NCBI GenBank assembly: GCA_020345785.1 | Contig: CP070771.1 | Location: 6,650,436 to 6,686,410 of the forward strand | Length of the DNA stretch: 35,975 nucleotides | Reading direction: 5' to 3' | Origin: Desulfobacterales bacterium | Lineage (GTDB): Bacteria; Desulfobacterota; Desulfobacteria; Desulfobacterales; JAFDCJ01 | Part shown: in pieces, positions 24,599 to 32,155 of the stretch | Layout of the letters: each line of letters starts with the position of its first letter | Numbering within the stretch: position 1 is the stretch's first letter | Program-made: the position numbers and the translations under genes | Notes under the pieces: generated by a model | Database searches by the model: none | What the model saw: only the letters and a program-made list of their open reading frames with translations | What the model was told of the DNA's origin: nothing

Positions 24599-25723
24599 AT
24601 GCAAACATCGGACGTTGTCGTCATCGGTGCCGGAATAGTGGGTGCATCCACTGCCTACTATCTGGCCAGGGCGGGAGTGGATGTCATGTTGGTGGACCGG
24701 CGGCACCCGAATGCCGGCGGGACGGCCAGCCAGGCCTCGGCCGGCGGGGTTCGTCAGCAGGGCAGGGCGGCCGTGGAATTGCCGCTGGCCATCTATTCGA
24801 TCAATCTCTGGGGAAACCTGGAGGATGAGTTGGAGGCTGATTTGCAATATCGCCGAGACGGCATGACGGTGGTCACCGATGACGAAGCGCTTATTCCAGT
24901 CCTGGAACAACGAGTTGAACAGGAACGATCTCTGGGACTGGACATTCGGATGGTCCGGGGTGCCGAGCTGCATGATCTTATAGCCGGCCTGTCGCCGCGA
25001 ATTTTGGCCGGAAGTTATTGCCCCACCGACGGGCATGCCGATCCGCTGAGCACCATCAATGCTCTGGTGGATGCCGCCCGGCGTCTGGGTGCGCGCACGA
25101 GGTGGCAGTGTCCGGTTGAAAAACTGGTGATCGAAGATGGGCGGGTCGCTGCCGTTGAAACCTCCGACGGCAGCCTTGGGTGCCGGTATGTCGTCCTGGC
25201 GGCCGGGTACTGGAGTCGATCCATTGCTGCTGCGGCCGGCATTGATCTGCCTTTAGTGGATCGTCCGCTGCAGATGATGGTAACCGCCCGGCAGCCGCAT
25301 GCATTGGACCAGGTGCTGGGCTGGGTCAACCATGGCATCAGTCTCAAGCAGGTGCCTTCCGGCGGTTTTGTTATCGGCGGCGGATGGCCCGGTCAGGGTG
25401 ATCCACGGACCTATCAAACAAGGCTTTTGCCGGGCAGCATGGCAAAAAGTGCCGACACTGTCGTGACTTTATATCCGTCCCTGGCCGGCATTCCCATCGT
25501 ACGAGCCTGGCTGGGTATCGAAGCATTCTGCGAAGATGAAATGCAGATTGTGGGTCCGGCGGCTTCGGTCGACGGCCTTATTCTGGCCGCCGGCTTTTCG
25601 GGTCATGGATTTGCCATCGGACCGGGCATCGGTTCCCTGATTGCTCAATATCTGACAACAGGTCAATGGCCCGATATGCTCAAACCCTTTGGTATAGAGC
25701 GATTTCAGGCTCATCGCTCATAG
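24599..25723 (+). CDS. DAO-type FAD-dependent amino-acid/opine oxidase subunit
   Basis: A 374-residue flavoprotein of the D-amino acid oxidase fold, like the OoxB/HcnC or PDH beta subunit that oxidises the C-N bond of secondary or primary amines. The FAD-binding motif is VVIGAGIVGAS (7-17, Gly10-x-Gly12-xx-Gly15). ASAGGVRQQGR follows, a typical flavin-contact region. Near the C terminus, LILAAGFSGHGFAIGPGIG is the conserved second flavin motif. ATG 24,599 is chosen because the FAD motif follows directly; the ribosome site GGAGG is 16 bases away, longer than usual, so an earlier non-ATG start at 24,551 (TTG) remains possible. The genes for its [2Fe-2S] and FAD/NAD partners flank it. Confidence 0.88.
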   Translation: MQTSDVVVIGAGIVGASTAYYLARAGVDVMLVDRRHPNAGGTASQASAGGVRQQGRAAVELPLAIYSINLWGNLEDELEADLQYRRDGMTVVTDDEALIPVLEQRVEQERSLGLDIRMVRGAELHDLIAGLSPRILAGSYCPTDGHADPLSTINALVDAARRLGARTRWQCPVEKLVIEDGRVAAVETSDGSLGCRYVVLAAGYWSRSIAAAAGIDLPLVDRPLQMMVTARQPHALDQVLGWVNHGISLKQVPSGGFVIGGGWPGQGDPRTYQTRLLPGSMAKSADTVVTLYPSLAGIPIVRAWLGIEAFCEDEMQIVGPAASVDGLILAAGFSGHGFAIGPGIGSLIAQYLTTGQWPDMLKPFGIERFQAHRS

Positions 25724-26135
25724 CTGATAGGTGATAGGTAAAAGGAGGAAGGATAAAGGAGAAAGGAAAAAGGCGAAAGGATAAAGGTAGAAGGTATAAG
25801 ATACACGGCTGTCGGGGAACGGCAAAAGGCTAACGGTATTTGATGCTGGAGGTTTGAGGTCGGAGGTTGGAGGCGCCATCTCAACTTCTCAACTTCTCAA
25901 CTTCATAGCTTCATAGCTTCTGTTTTCTGCCTGCCGCGCCATCGTGTCCCGTCGTAGTCTCGCTGCAAGCGTGACGAAGTCGGAAGCCCGCAGGGCGACG
26001 GCGGGTCATCTGTTATCCGTCCTCTGACACCTGACACCCGACACCTGAAACCTCAATACTCAAGCATTATTTTACAACAAGTTGTTAGAAAAAATGGTGT
26101 GTGGACTTAACTGTACAGACCAGATAGAGCAACCG
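25724..26135. repeat. repeat mosaic before the ferredoxin gene
   Basis: No gene is seen. Blocks: GCTCATCGCTCATAGCTGAT (25,709-25,728, touching the previous stop) and TAGGTGATAGG; AAAGGAGGAAGGATAAAGG words (25,739-25,800); GGTTGGAGGCGCCATCTC then CAACTTCTCAACTTC words (25,864-25,905); the hairpin element (25,945-26,005: GTCGTAG, stem GTCTCGC/GCGTGAC, GAAGTCGGAAGCC, stem GCCC/GGGC); ACACCTGACACCCGACACC; and TTTTACAACAAGTTG. Confidence 0.8.
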
Positions 26136-26468
26136 ATGACGAATCGACGGCGCTTGATTTCACATCCTGTATTGAATAAATCCGCGGCAAGCCGGCCCAC
26201 CGTCACGATAAGCGTGGATGGTCGACCACTGGAGGCGATGGCGGGGGAAACCCTGGCGGCGGCCCTGTGGGCCAACGGCATCTTCACGCTGGGACATAAT
26301 TGCGACACCGGCATGCCTCGCGGCATGTACTGCGGTATCGGGCATTGCTACGAATGCCGGGTGACGGTGGACGGGATGCCGGATATTCGATCCTGTTTGA
26401 CTCCCGTGCGCGACGGCATGTGCGTCACGCTTCAAAGAAATGAACCAGGAAGCGGCCATGACGATTGA
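26136..26468 (+). CDS. small [2Fe-2S] ferredoxin-like oxidase subunit (HcnA/OoxC type)
   Basis: About 110 residues. A beta-grasp ferredoxin with cysteines Cys66, Cys71, Cys74 and Cys87 (YCGIGHCYEC ... RSC), the spacing of HcnA-like small subunits of amine/amino-acid dehydrogenase complexes; an extra Cys56 precedes them. The fold is also shown by VTISVDGRPLEAMAGETLAAAL. It would pass electrons between the two flavins. The start is uncertain: ATG 26,136 gives a typical N terminus, but ATG 26,094 is also in frame, and neither has a strong ribosome site. It overlaps the next gene by 11 bases, so the two are coupled. Confidence 0.85.
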   Translation: MTNRRRLISHPVLNKSAASRPTVTISVDGRPLEAMAGETLAAALWANGIFTLGHNCDTGMPRGMYCGIGHCYECRVTVDGMPDIRSCLTPVRDGMCVTLQRNEPGSGHDD

Positions 26469-27729
26469 AAAGGTTGATCTGGTCGTCGTTGGGGCAGGGC
26501 CGGCCGGTCTGGCAGCAGCCGCCGAGGCGGCCCGGCGCCGGGCCAATGTAGTCGTGCTGGATGAAGCACCGATCCCCGGCGGCCGACTGCCGGGCCAGAT
26601 TCATCCGCTGCCGGGGCGACACCGCGCCGGTCAACCGCGTTGGTCGAACGGTGCTGAAAGAGCGGCGCAACTGGTGAACCGGGCCCAAAAGGCGGGTGTC
26701 CGGATTTTTTGCGGTGCGTCGGTCTGGGGGATTTTCCCCGACTGGTACGTCGGCATCGCACCAGCAACCCCGCAGGTTGGGTCAAATACGCTTCCCATCG
26801 GATTTAATACCCGGGCCGTGCTGATTGCGACCGGGGCCACTCAAAACCCCCTGATATTGCCCGGCTGGACGCTTCCCGGGGTGATAACGGCCGGCGCCGC
26901 TCAATTAATGATAAACGTTCATCATCTATTGCCCGGTGAGCGGGCCGTTGTCATTGGAATTGACCCGCTATCCATGTCCGTGGCGCACCTCATGGCAAAG
27001 GCGGGAATTCAGGTTCTGGGAGTCTTCCTGCCGCCGGACAACGGTTTGCAGTTCGGACCTGCCTCACCCCGGGCGGCGATCCGCGATTTATCGCGCTTTT
27101 CAGCCTTTGCGCCGACGGCCGCACTGGCGATGCTGGCCGGTTTGAGTAAATACCTGGCTAAGCCGGCAGCCGCCCTGTTCCCCCATAACGGAATCGAGAT
27201 TGACGGTGTGCGGCTGCGGCTGCGGCAAACCGTTGCGGCGATCGAGGGCCGGGACCGTGCCCAAAGCGTTCAGGTTGAAGATGTCCGGTCAAACGGGCAA
27301 TGGATCTCCGGCAAAACGCTATCGCTGGCAACGGATGTGGTCATTACCTCCAACGGTTTAGCGCCCATGGCAGAATTGGCCCAGGCGGCCGGATGCCCCT
27401 TGACCTGGATATCGGACCTGGGCGGTTGGGTGCCGCTGCACAACGACCGCTTTGAAACCCCTCTGCCCGGACTGTTTCTAGCCGGAAGCATAACCGGGGT
27501 TGAGGGCGCAGCGGTTGCTGAAGCCCAGGGGCGTGTGGCGGGAGCGGCTGCTTTCGGTTATCTTCAACCCGCCGCCGCCTTAGATCTGGAAAATGATTTG
27601 AGAATCCTCAAACAGTCTGTTATGAAAGCCAGAACAGAGGCCATCGCATTCTACCCTGGTATCGAATCCGGCAGGGCAACGATGGCGCGGCGTTGGAAAA
27701 AGCGGGCGAAGGGAGTCGTTAGGTCTTAA
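26458..27729 (+). CDS. FAD/NAD(P)-dependent oxidoreductase subunit (OoxA/HcnB type) lacking its BFD domain
   Basis: A 423-residue flavoprotein of the pyridine-nucleotide disulfide-reductase fold. FAD motif VVGAGPAGLAAA (10-21). ATGATQNPLILPGWTLPGV is the usual HcnB/OoxA signature, and the second dinucleotide fold follows LLPGERAVVIG. LPGLFLAGSITGVEGAAVAEAQGRVAG is the closing flavin motif. Family members continue with a BFD [2Fe-2S] domain; this one ends with a basic tail and no cysteine pair, and the domain is supplied by the gene at 23,869. The start is ATG 26,458, seven bases after AGGAAG, inside the end of the ferredoxin gene; ATG 26,440 is the alternative. Confidence 0.88.
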   Translation: MTIEKVDLVVVGAGPAGLAAAAEAARRRANVVVLDEAPIPGGRLPGQIHPLPGRHRAGQPRWSNGAERAAQLVNRAQKAGVRIFCGASVWGIFPDWYVGIAPATPQVGSNTLPIGFNTRAVLIATGATQNPLILPGWTLPGVITAGAAQLMINVHHLLPGERAVVIGIDPLSMSVAHLMAKAGIQVLGVFLPPDNGLQFGPASPRAAIRDLSRFSAFAPTAALAMLAGLSKYLAKPAAALFPHNGIEIDGVRLRLRQTVAAIEGRDRAQSVQVEDVRSNGQWISGKTLSLATDVVITSNGLAPMAELAQAAGCPLTWISDLGGWVPLHNDRFETPLPGLFLAGSITGVEGAAVAEAQGRVAGAAAFGYLQPAAALDLENDLRILKQSVMKARTEAIAFYPGIESGRATMARRWKKRAKGVVRS

Positions 27730-27999
27730 TTGAACATTAGGCTTTGGGTAGAATATCTCATTTGCGCTGAAGTACGCCGTGTATGTTGTGAGTTGTTGGT
27801 TGTAAGTTGTGGGTTAAAGCGGATTTTGGACGGCGGTTTCTAAATCTTCAAGGAATGAGCCTTAATTTAAAAGATATAATCCTTATTTAACAACCAACCA
27901 CAAACCACAAACAACAGACACCTTGATCGAGCCTTTCAGCTCGGATAGAAATATATCTCAACGAAACCGCCCGACCAAGCTCACAAAAAGGAGCATTTT
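27730..27999. repeat. inverted TTGTGAGTTGTTGG word arrays
   Basis: GTTGTGAGTTGTTGGTTG words (27,784-27,815) return inverted as AACAACCAACCACAAACC (27,888-27,920). No gene is seen. A good AAAAGGAGC ribosome site at the right edge serves the next gene. Confidence 0.65.
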
Positions 28000-28758
28000 A
28001 TGGTCAATTTTTCACTCAAAGAAAAAACCGCCCTTATTACCGGCGCCAGCCGGGGGATTGGGGAAGCGATTGCGCTGACGCTGGCGGAAAACGGTGCCCG
28101 CTGCATCCTCACCAGCCGAAAGATCGAAGGGCTGCAGACCGTGGTCGAAAAAATCAGCTCCGCAGGCGGGCAGGCCGATGCCTTCGCCTGCAACGTGGGC
28201 AGCCTGGCGGACATCGGTAAGTTGTTCGACCATGTGCAGCAGACATACGGCGTGCTCCATATTCTGGTCAACAATGCCGCCACGAATCCTTATTTCGGAG
28301 ATATGATGGGGGCCGATGAAATGGCCTGGAACAAAACCAATGACGTCAACATCAAAGGCCCCTTCTTTATGATTCAGCATGCGGCCCGGTTGATGGAAAA
28401 AGCCGGCGGCGGCGCCATCGTCAATGTTGCTTCCATCAACGGCATACGGCCGGTACCCCGGCAGGGGATATACTCCATAACCAAAGCCGGCCTGATATCC
28501 ATGACCAAGGCCTATGCCAAAGAGCTGGCCGACCGGAACATACGGGTGAATGCCCTGTTGCCGGGTCTCACGGAAACAAAATTTTCGGAAGTGCTCATCA
28601 AGACCGAACGGATCTATGAGCAGGCCATCAAAGGCATCCCCTTGCAGCGGCATGCCCAGCCGGCCGAAATGGCCGGCGCCGTGCTTTACCTGGTATCCGA
28701 TGCCGCCTCCTATACAACCGGCACCACGATTATCTGTGACGGTGGTGCGTTGGCCTAA
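28000..28758 (+). CDS. short-chain dehydrogenase/reductase (SDR)
   Basis: A classical SDR of 252 residues using NAD(H) or NADP(H). Cofactor motif TGASRGIG (14-21), NNAA (91-94), catalytic Ser145, Tyr158 and Lys162 (YSITK), and a C-terminal SDAASYTTGTTIICDGG. Arg38-type basic residues after the second strand (TSRK) suggest NADP(H), which is an inference. The alcohol/ketone substrate is not readable; FabG-like and 3-hydroxyacyl-CoA roles are both possible beside the acyl-CoA dehydrogenases downstream. The start has a strong AAGGAG site. Confidence 0.92.
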   Translation: MVNFSLKEKTALITGASRGIGEAIALTLAENGARCILTSRKIEGLQTVVEKISSAGGQADAFACNVGSLADIGKLFDHVQQTYGVLHILVNNAATNPYFGDMMGADEMAWNKTNDVNIKGPFFMIQHAARLMEKAGGGAIVNVASINGIRPVPRQGIYSITKAGLISMTKAYAKELADRNIRVNALLPGLTETKFSEVLIKTERIYEQAIKGIPLQRHAQPAEMAGAVLYLVSDAASYTTGTTIICDGGALA

Positions 28759-29357
28759 TGCAAGGTTTCGGGTTTCAGTGTTCAGGTTTCAGACAGGATC
28801 GGTGTTGCGCGTTGCGGGTTATGGGGGATAGGCATAGAGCATGGAGCAGAGGGCAGGGAGCATGGCGCATAGCGTAAAAAGCAGGAGCGGGGCGGCGCTG
28901 GCGCGCCGGCTTATAGCTCGTAGCAGATAGTTGATAGTATAAGAAAAAGGCGAAAGGTGAAAGGCGAAAGGCGGACGATATGGAGGTTTGAGGTTGGAGG
29001 CAAAAGATAAGAGGTACCGGAATTCAGCTACAAGCTGAAGGGTTCAGGGTATAACGGACTGGGCAAAAGGCTCACGGCGCACGGCATACGGTGCGAGGCG
29101 TTGATGTTGGAGGCTTGAGGTAGGTGGTTAGGGGCACCATCTCAACTTCTCACCTTCTCAGCTTCCAAGCTTCTCCGCTTCCCACCTTCCCACCTTCCCA
29201 CCTTCCCAACATCCAACCCTCCCCGCCTCCCAGCCTTCCAGCCTCTGTCTGCTGACACTTGAAACCTGAAACCCGCGCACACGGCTTGACATTACAATTG
29301 CTGCGCCAACCGCGCAACTTTGCGGGCCTGGCCGTACACAACGGCTGGAGTATTGAG
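28759..29357. repeat. large repeat mosaic before first acyl-CoA dehydrogenase
   Basis: No gene is seen. Blocks: GGTTTCGGGTTTCAGTG words; GGCATAGAGCATGGAGCAG words (28,831-28,880); a GCATAGCGTAAAAAGCAGGA ... GGCGCGCCGGC segment (28,868-28,930) nearly repeated at 30,737-30,800; AAAAAGGCGAAAGGTGAAAGG; GAGGTTGGAGGC; GGGGCACCATCTCAACTTC followed by CCCACCTTCCCACC words (29,125-29,245); and CTGACACTTGAAACC. The last ~75 bases are ordinary sequence with TTGACA at 29,285-29,290. Confidence 0.75.
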
Positions 29358-30542
29358 TTGGAATTTGGATTCACTGACAAGCAACTTGCATTCCGAGCAG
29401 AAGTCGAAGAATTTCTGCAAGAAGAACTGCCCCCGGACTGGCCGGAAAGATCAAGACATTGGCCGGGGGGATACGGTACGCTCGAATTGCAGGACCCTGA
29501 AATGTTGGCCATTGCCGGCGATTTCAGGCGCAAGCTCGCCCGGCGGGGATGGCTGACGATCTCGTGGCCGAAGGAATTCGGGGGTGAAGCCCACTCCCAC
29601 ATCGAACAGGCGATATTCAACGAGCGTATGAGCTATTACCGGGCCCCGGCCACCGGTATCGCCATCGGGATTGCCGGTCCCACGATCCTGATGTTCGGTA
29701 CTGAAGAAAACAAAACGCAGTGGATTCCTCGCATTGCAAGCGGTGAGATAGAAATGTGGCTTGGATACAGCGAACCCGATGCGGGTTCTGATCTTGCCGC
29801 CATCCAGACAACCGCCGTGGCGGAGGGGGATGAATTTGTCATCAACGGCCAGAAAGTTTGGAGCACCATTGCGCATCTGGCTGACTATGCCTGGCTGATT
29901 GCCAAAACAGATCCCGATGGGCATCGGCACCACAGCGTCAGTCTCTTTATCGTAGACAACAACAGCCCCGGTGTCACGATTCGTCCGCTGATAAATATTG
30001 TGGGCGTGCATTCTTTCAACGAAGTCTTTTTCGATAATGTGCGCGTTCCCAGGCAGAATCTGATCGGGGAGGCGAACATGGGGTTTTATTATCTGATGAC
30101 CGCCCTCGACTTTGAACGGCTCATGGTCGACATCGGCGGCTTTAAAAGGTTTTTCGAAGAACTGGTGCGCCATGTCCGACAGACGGAACGCGACGGCGCA
30201 CCGCTTGGGCAAAGGCCGGCGGTCCGCCGGTCGCTGGCTGAGATTGCAACCAAAATTGAGATGGCCTACCTGTTTTACTGGCGAACGGCCGAGATGCTTG
30301 ATAAAGGTCAGGTTCCCAGTGTCGAAAGCTCCATGTTGAAGCTGACCACCACCGAGCTGAGCAGGCATCTGGCCGATGTCGCCATGGATATTCTGGGCCC
30401 GTACGGGCAACTTGAGACCGGCTCGCAATGGACACCCCTGCGGGGCATGGCGCCCCGGGGTTATCTGGACTGTGTATCGGCCACCATCGGCGCCGGAACT
30501 TCCGAAATTCAGCGCGGCATCATCGCCACCCGTGGGCTGTGA
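29358..30542 (+). CDS. acyl-CoA dehydrogenase, FadE alpha-like
   Basis: An FAD enzyme oxidising an acyl-CoA to the enoyl-CoA, about 394 residues. N-terminal helices (FGFTDKQLAFRAEVEEFL), GWLTISWPKEFGG, the flavin/substrate strand YSEPDAGSDLAA, VINGQKVWST, and a C-terminal IGAGTSEIQRGIIATRGL. In short-chain acyl-CoA dehydrogenases the base Glu sits where this protein has Ala (GAG versus YEG), as in heteromeric actinobacterial-type FadE proteins. The start is taken as TTG 29,358, seven bases after GGAG. A second, dissimilar family member follows after a mosaic, so an alpha-beta complex is possible. Confidence 0.88.
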   Translation: MEFGFTDKQLAFRAEVEEFLQEELPPDWPERSRHWPGGYGTLELQDPEMLAIAGDFRRKLARRGWLTISWPKEFGGEAHSHIEQAIFNERMSYYRAPATGIAIGIAGPTILMFGTEENKTQWIPRIASGEIEMWLGYSEPDAGSDLAAIQTTAVAEGDEFVINGQKVWSTIAHLADYAWLIAKTDPDGHRHHSVSLFIVDNNSPGVTIRPLINIVGVHSFNEVFFDNVRVPRQNLIGEANMGFYYLMTALDFERLMVDIGGFKRFFEELVRHVRQTERDGAPLGQRPAVRRSLAEIATKIEMAYLFYWRTAEMLDKGQVPSVESSMLKLTTTELSRHLADVAMDILGPYGQLETGSQWTPLRGMAPRGYLDCVSATIGAGTSEIQRGIIATRGL

Positions 30543-31018
30543 TTGCCGCGGAAGTAAAGGGGCGAGTTGCGAGCTGCGCGTTACGGGGTGCGGGTTACGG
30601 GGCGCGAGTTGCGGATTGCGGGATTCAATTGCAGAGAGCATAGCGCATAAAGCAGAGCGCAAGGGAGCGGAGACGAAGGGAACCTATGGCCAGCTGCGGG
30701 GGGCCGGGAATGGGCATAGGGCATAGAGCATGGTGCATAGCGTAAAAGCCTGGAGCGGGGTGGCGCTCTGGCGCGCCAGTTCATCGCTCATAGCTGATAG
30801 AGAATAGCTCATGGCTCATAGCTAATAGTTCATAGTTAGTTGATGGTTGATATGAGCAAGGATAAAGGAGAAAGGAAAAAGACGCAGGAGGCACACCGCG
30901 CTTCTCCGCTTCCCAGCCTCCTGGCCTCCCAGCTTCCCAGCTTCATGACCTCTTTACTCTGATACACTCAAGGCCCCGACAGGCAAAACTATCGGCCAGC
31001 CATAAGGAATGTAAACGA
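30543..31018. repeat. repeat mosaic between the two acyl-CoA dehydrogenases
   Basis: No gene is seen. Blocks: GAGTTGCGAGCTGCGCGTTA words (30,564-30,615); GAGCATAGCGCATAAAGCAG; GGGCATAGGGCATAGAGCAT; a GCATAGCGTAAAAGCCTGGA ... GGCGCGCCAG segment; TCATCGCTCATAGCTGATAG with several CATAG variants (30,781-30,840); AAGGAGAAAGGAAAAAG; and CTTCCCAGCCTCCTGGCCTC words (30,905-30,945). Confidence 0.75.
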
Positions 31019-32152
31019 ATGGATTTCGACCTTACGCCGGAACAGCGACTGCTGAAGCGCTCCGCCCGTGAATTTCTGATGAAGGAGTGCCCGCCGTCGC
31101 TTATCAGGGAATTCAAAGATGATGCGCGCGGCTACCCGGCAGCATTGTGGAATCGCATGGCCGATTTAGGCTGGACCGGGGTTATGATTCCGGAAAAATA
31201 CGGGGGCACCGGGGGCAGCTTTTTAGATCTTTGTATTCTGCTGGAAGCCATGGGCGAGGTGTGCTGTCCGGGGCCCTATTTTTCCACCGTTGTTCTCGCC
31301 GCTGCAGCCCTGATGCGGGCCGGCACGGAAGCGCAAAAAAAATTAATTCTGCCCCGGATTGCAGACGGCGATATCATCCTGGCCTTGGCCGTGACTGAAC
31401 CCGGCATGTGGTATGACACCGAAAATATTCGTCTGGCGGCTGACAGCGACCGGGGAGACTACATCCTGGATGGTACCAAACTTTTTGTCGCCAACGCCCA
31501 CCTGGCCGATTATGTTATCTGTGCAGCCCGAACGGATGCATCCGGACCGCCCGCTGAGGGCCTGACGCTGTTTCTGGTCGATACTCAGAATCCAGGCATT
31601 ACATGCCGCGTTATGCAGTCTCTGGCCTATGACAAACAGTGTGAAGTGGTATTTGATCGGGTCAGGGTGCCGCCGGGCAATATTCTCGGCGAAGTAAACC
31701 GGGCCGGGGTTGTTTTAGAGAGCCTCCGGCAGCGGGCCGCCGTGGCCAAGTGCGCCGAACTGGTGGGATGTATTCAGGCCGCCTTTGACACGACGGTGGC
31801 CTATGCCAAGCAGCGCAAGCAGTTCGGCAGACCCATCGGCAGTTTTCAGGCGGTGCAGCACCACTGCACCAATATGGCGGTCGATGTGGCGGGATCGCGA
31901 TTGCTGACCTTTCAGGCGGCCTGGAAAATCTCGCGGGGCCATGACGCCGGAGAAGCAGCGTCTATGGCCAAGGCCTGGATAAGCGGCGCCGCCCGCAGGG
32001 TCACGAGCCTGGCGCACCAGATCCACGGCGCAATTTCATTCACTGAAGATTACGATGTTCACCTGTATTATCGGCGTGCCAAAGCCGGAGAGGTCGCCTG
32101 GGGAGATGCGGCGCACCATCTGGAGCAAGTGGCCCGGCATTTGGGACTTTGA
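31019..32152 (+). CDS. acyl-CoA dehydrogenase, FadE beta-like
   Basis: A 377-residue family member. N terminus MDFDLTPEQRLLKRSAREFL, PEKYGGTGGSFLDL, AVTEPGMWYDTENI in the flavin strand (where SDxA motifs normally stand), YAKQRKQFGRPIGSFQAVQH as the flavin-adenine contact, and QIHGAISFTEDYDVHLYYRRAK near the end (kept in pieces here by the family). It resembles the partner subunits of heteromeric FadE pairs. The usual SDLA stretch is poorly kept, so it may be weakly active or structural. It sits three bases before the CoA ligase gene; the ATG has only AAGGA upstream. Confidence 0.88.
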   Translation: MDFDLTPEQRLLKRSAREFLMKECPPSLIREFKDDARGYPAALWNRMADLGWTGVMIPEKYGGTGGSFLDLCILLEAMGEVCCPGPYFSTVVLAAAALMRAGTEAQKKLILPRIADGDIILALAVTEPGMWYDTENIRLAADSDRGDYILDGTKLFVANAHLADYVICAARTDASGPPAEGLTLFLVDTQNPGITCRVMQSLAYDKQCEVVFDRVRVPPGNILGEVNRAGVVLESLRQRAAVAKCAELVGCIQAAFDTTVAYAKQRKQFGRPIGSFQAVQHHCTNMAVDVAGSRLLTFQAAWKISRGHDAGEAASMAKAWISGAARRVTSLAHQIHGAISFTEDYDVHLYYRRAKAGEVAWGDAAHHLEQVARHLGL

Positions 32153-32155
32153 GCG

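Noticed and set aside
25739..25800. CRISPR-like array in the AAAGGAGAAAGG words
   Set aside because: Units are 8-12 bases, vary in sequence and length, and have no regular spacers; no cas gene is present.
29451..30662. 403-residue minus-strand frame opposite the first acyl-CoA dehydrogenase
   Set aside because: It runs into the repeat mosaic and has no recognisable domain; the plus strand encodes a clear acyl-CoA dehydrogenase.
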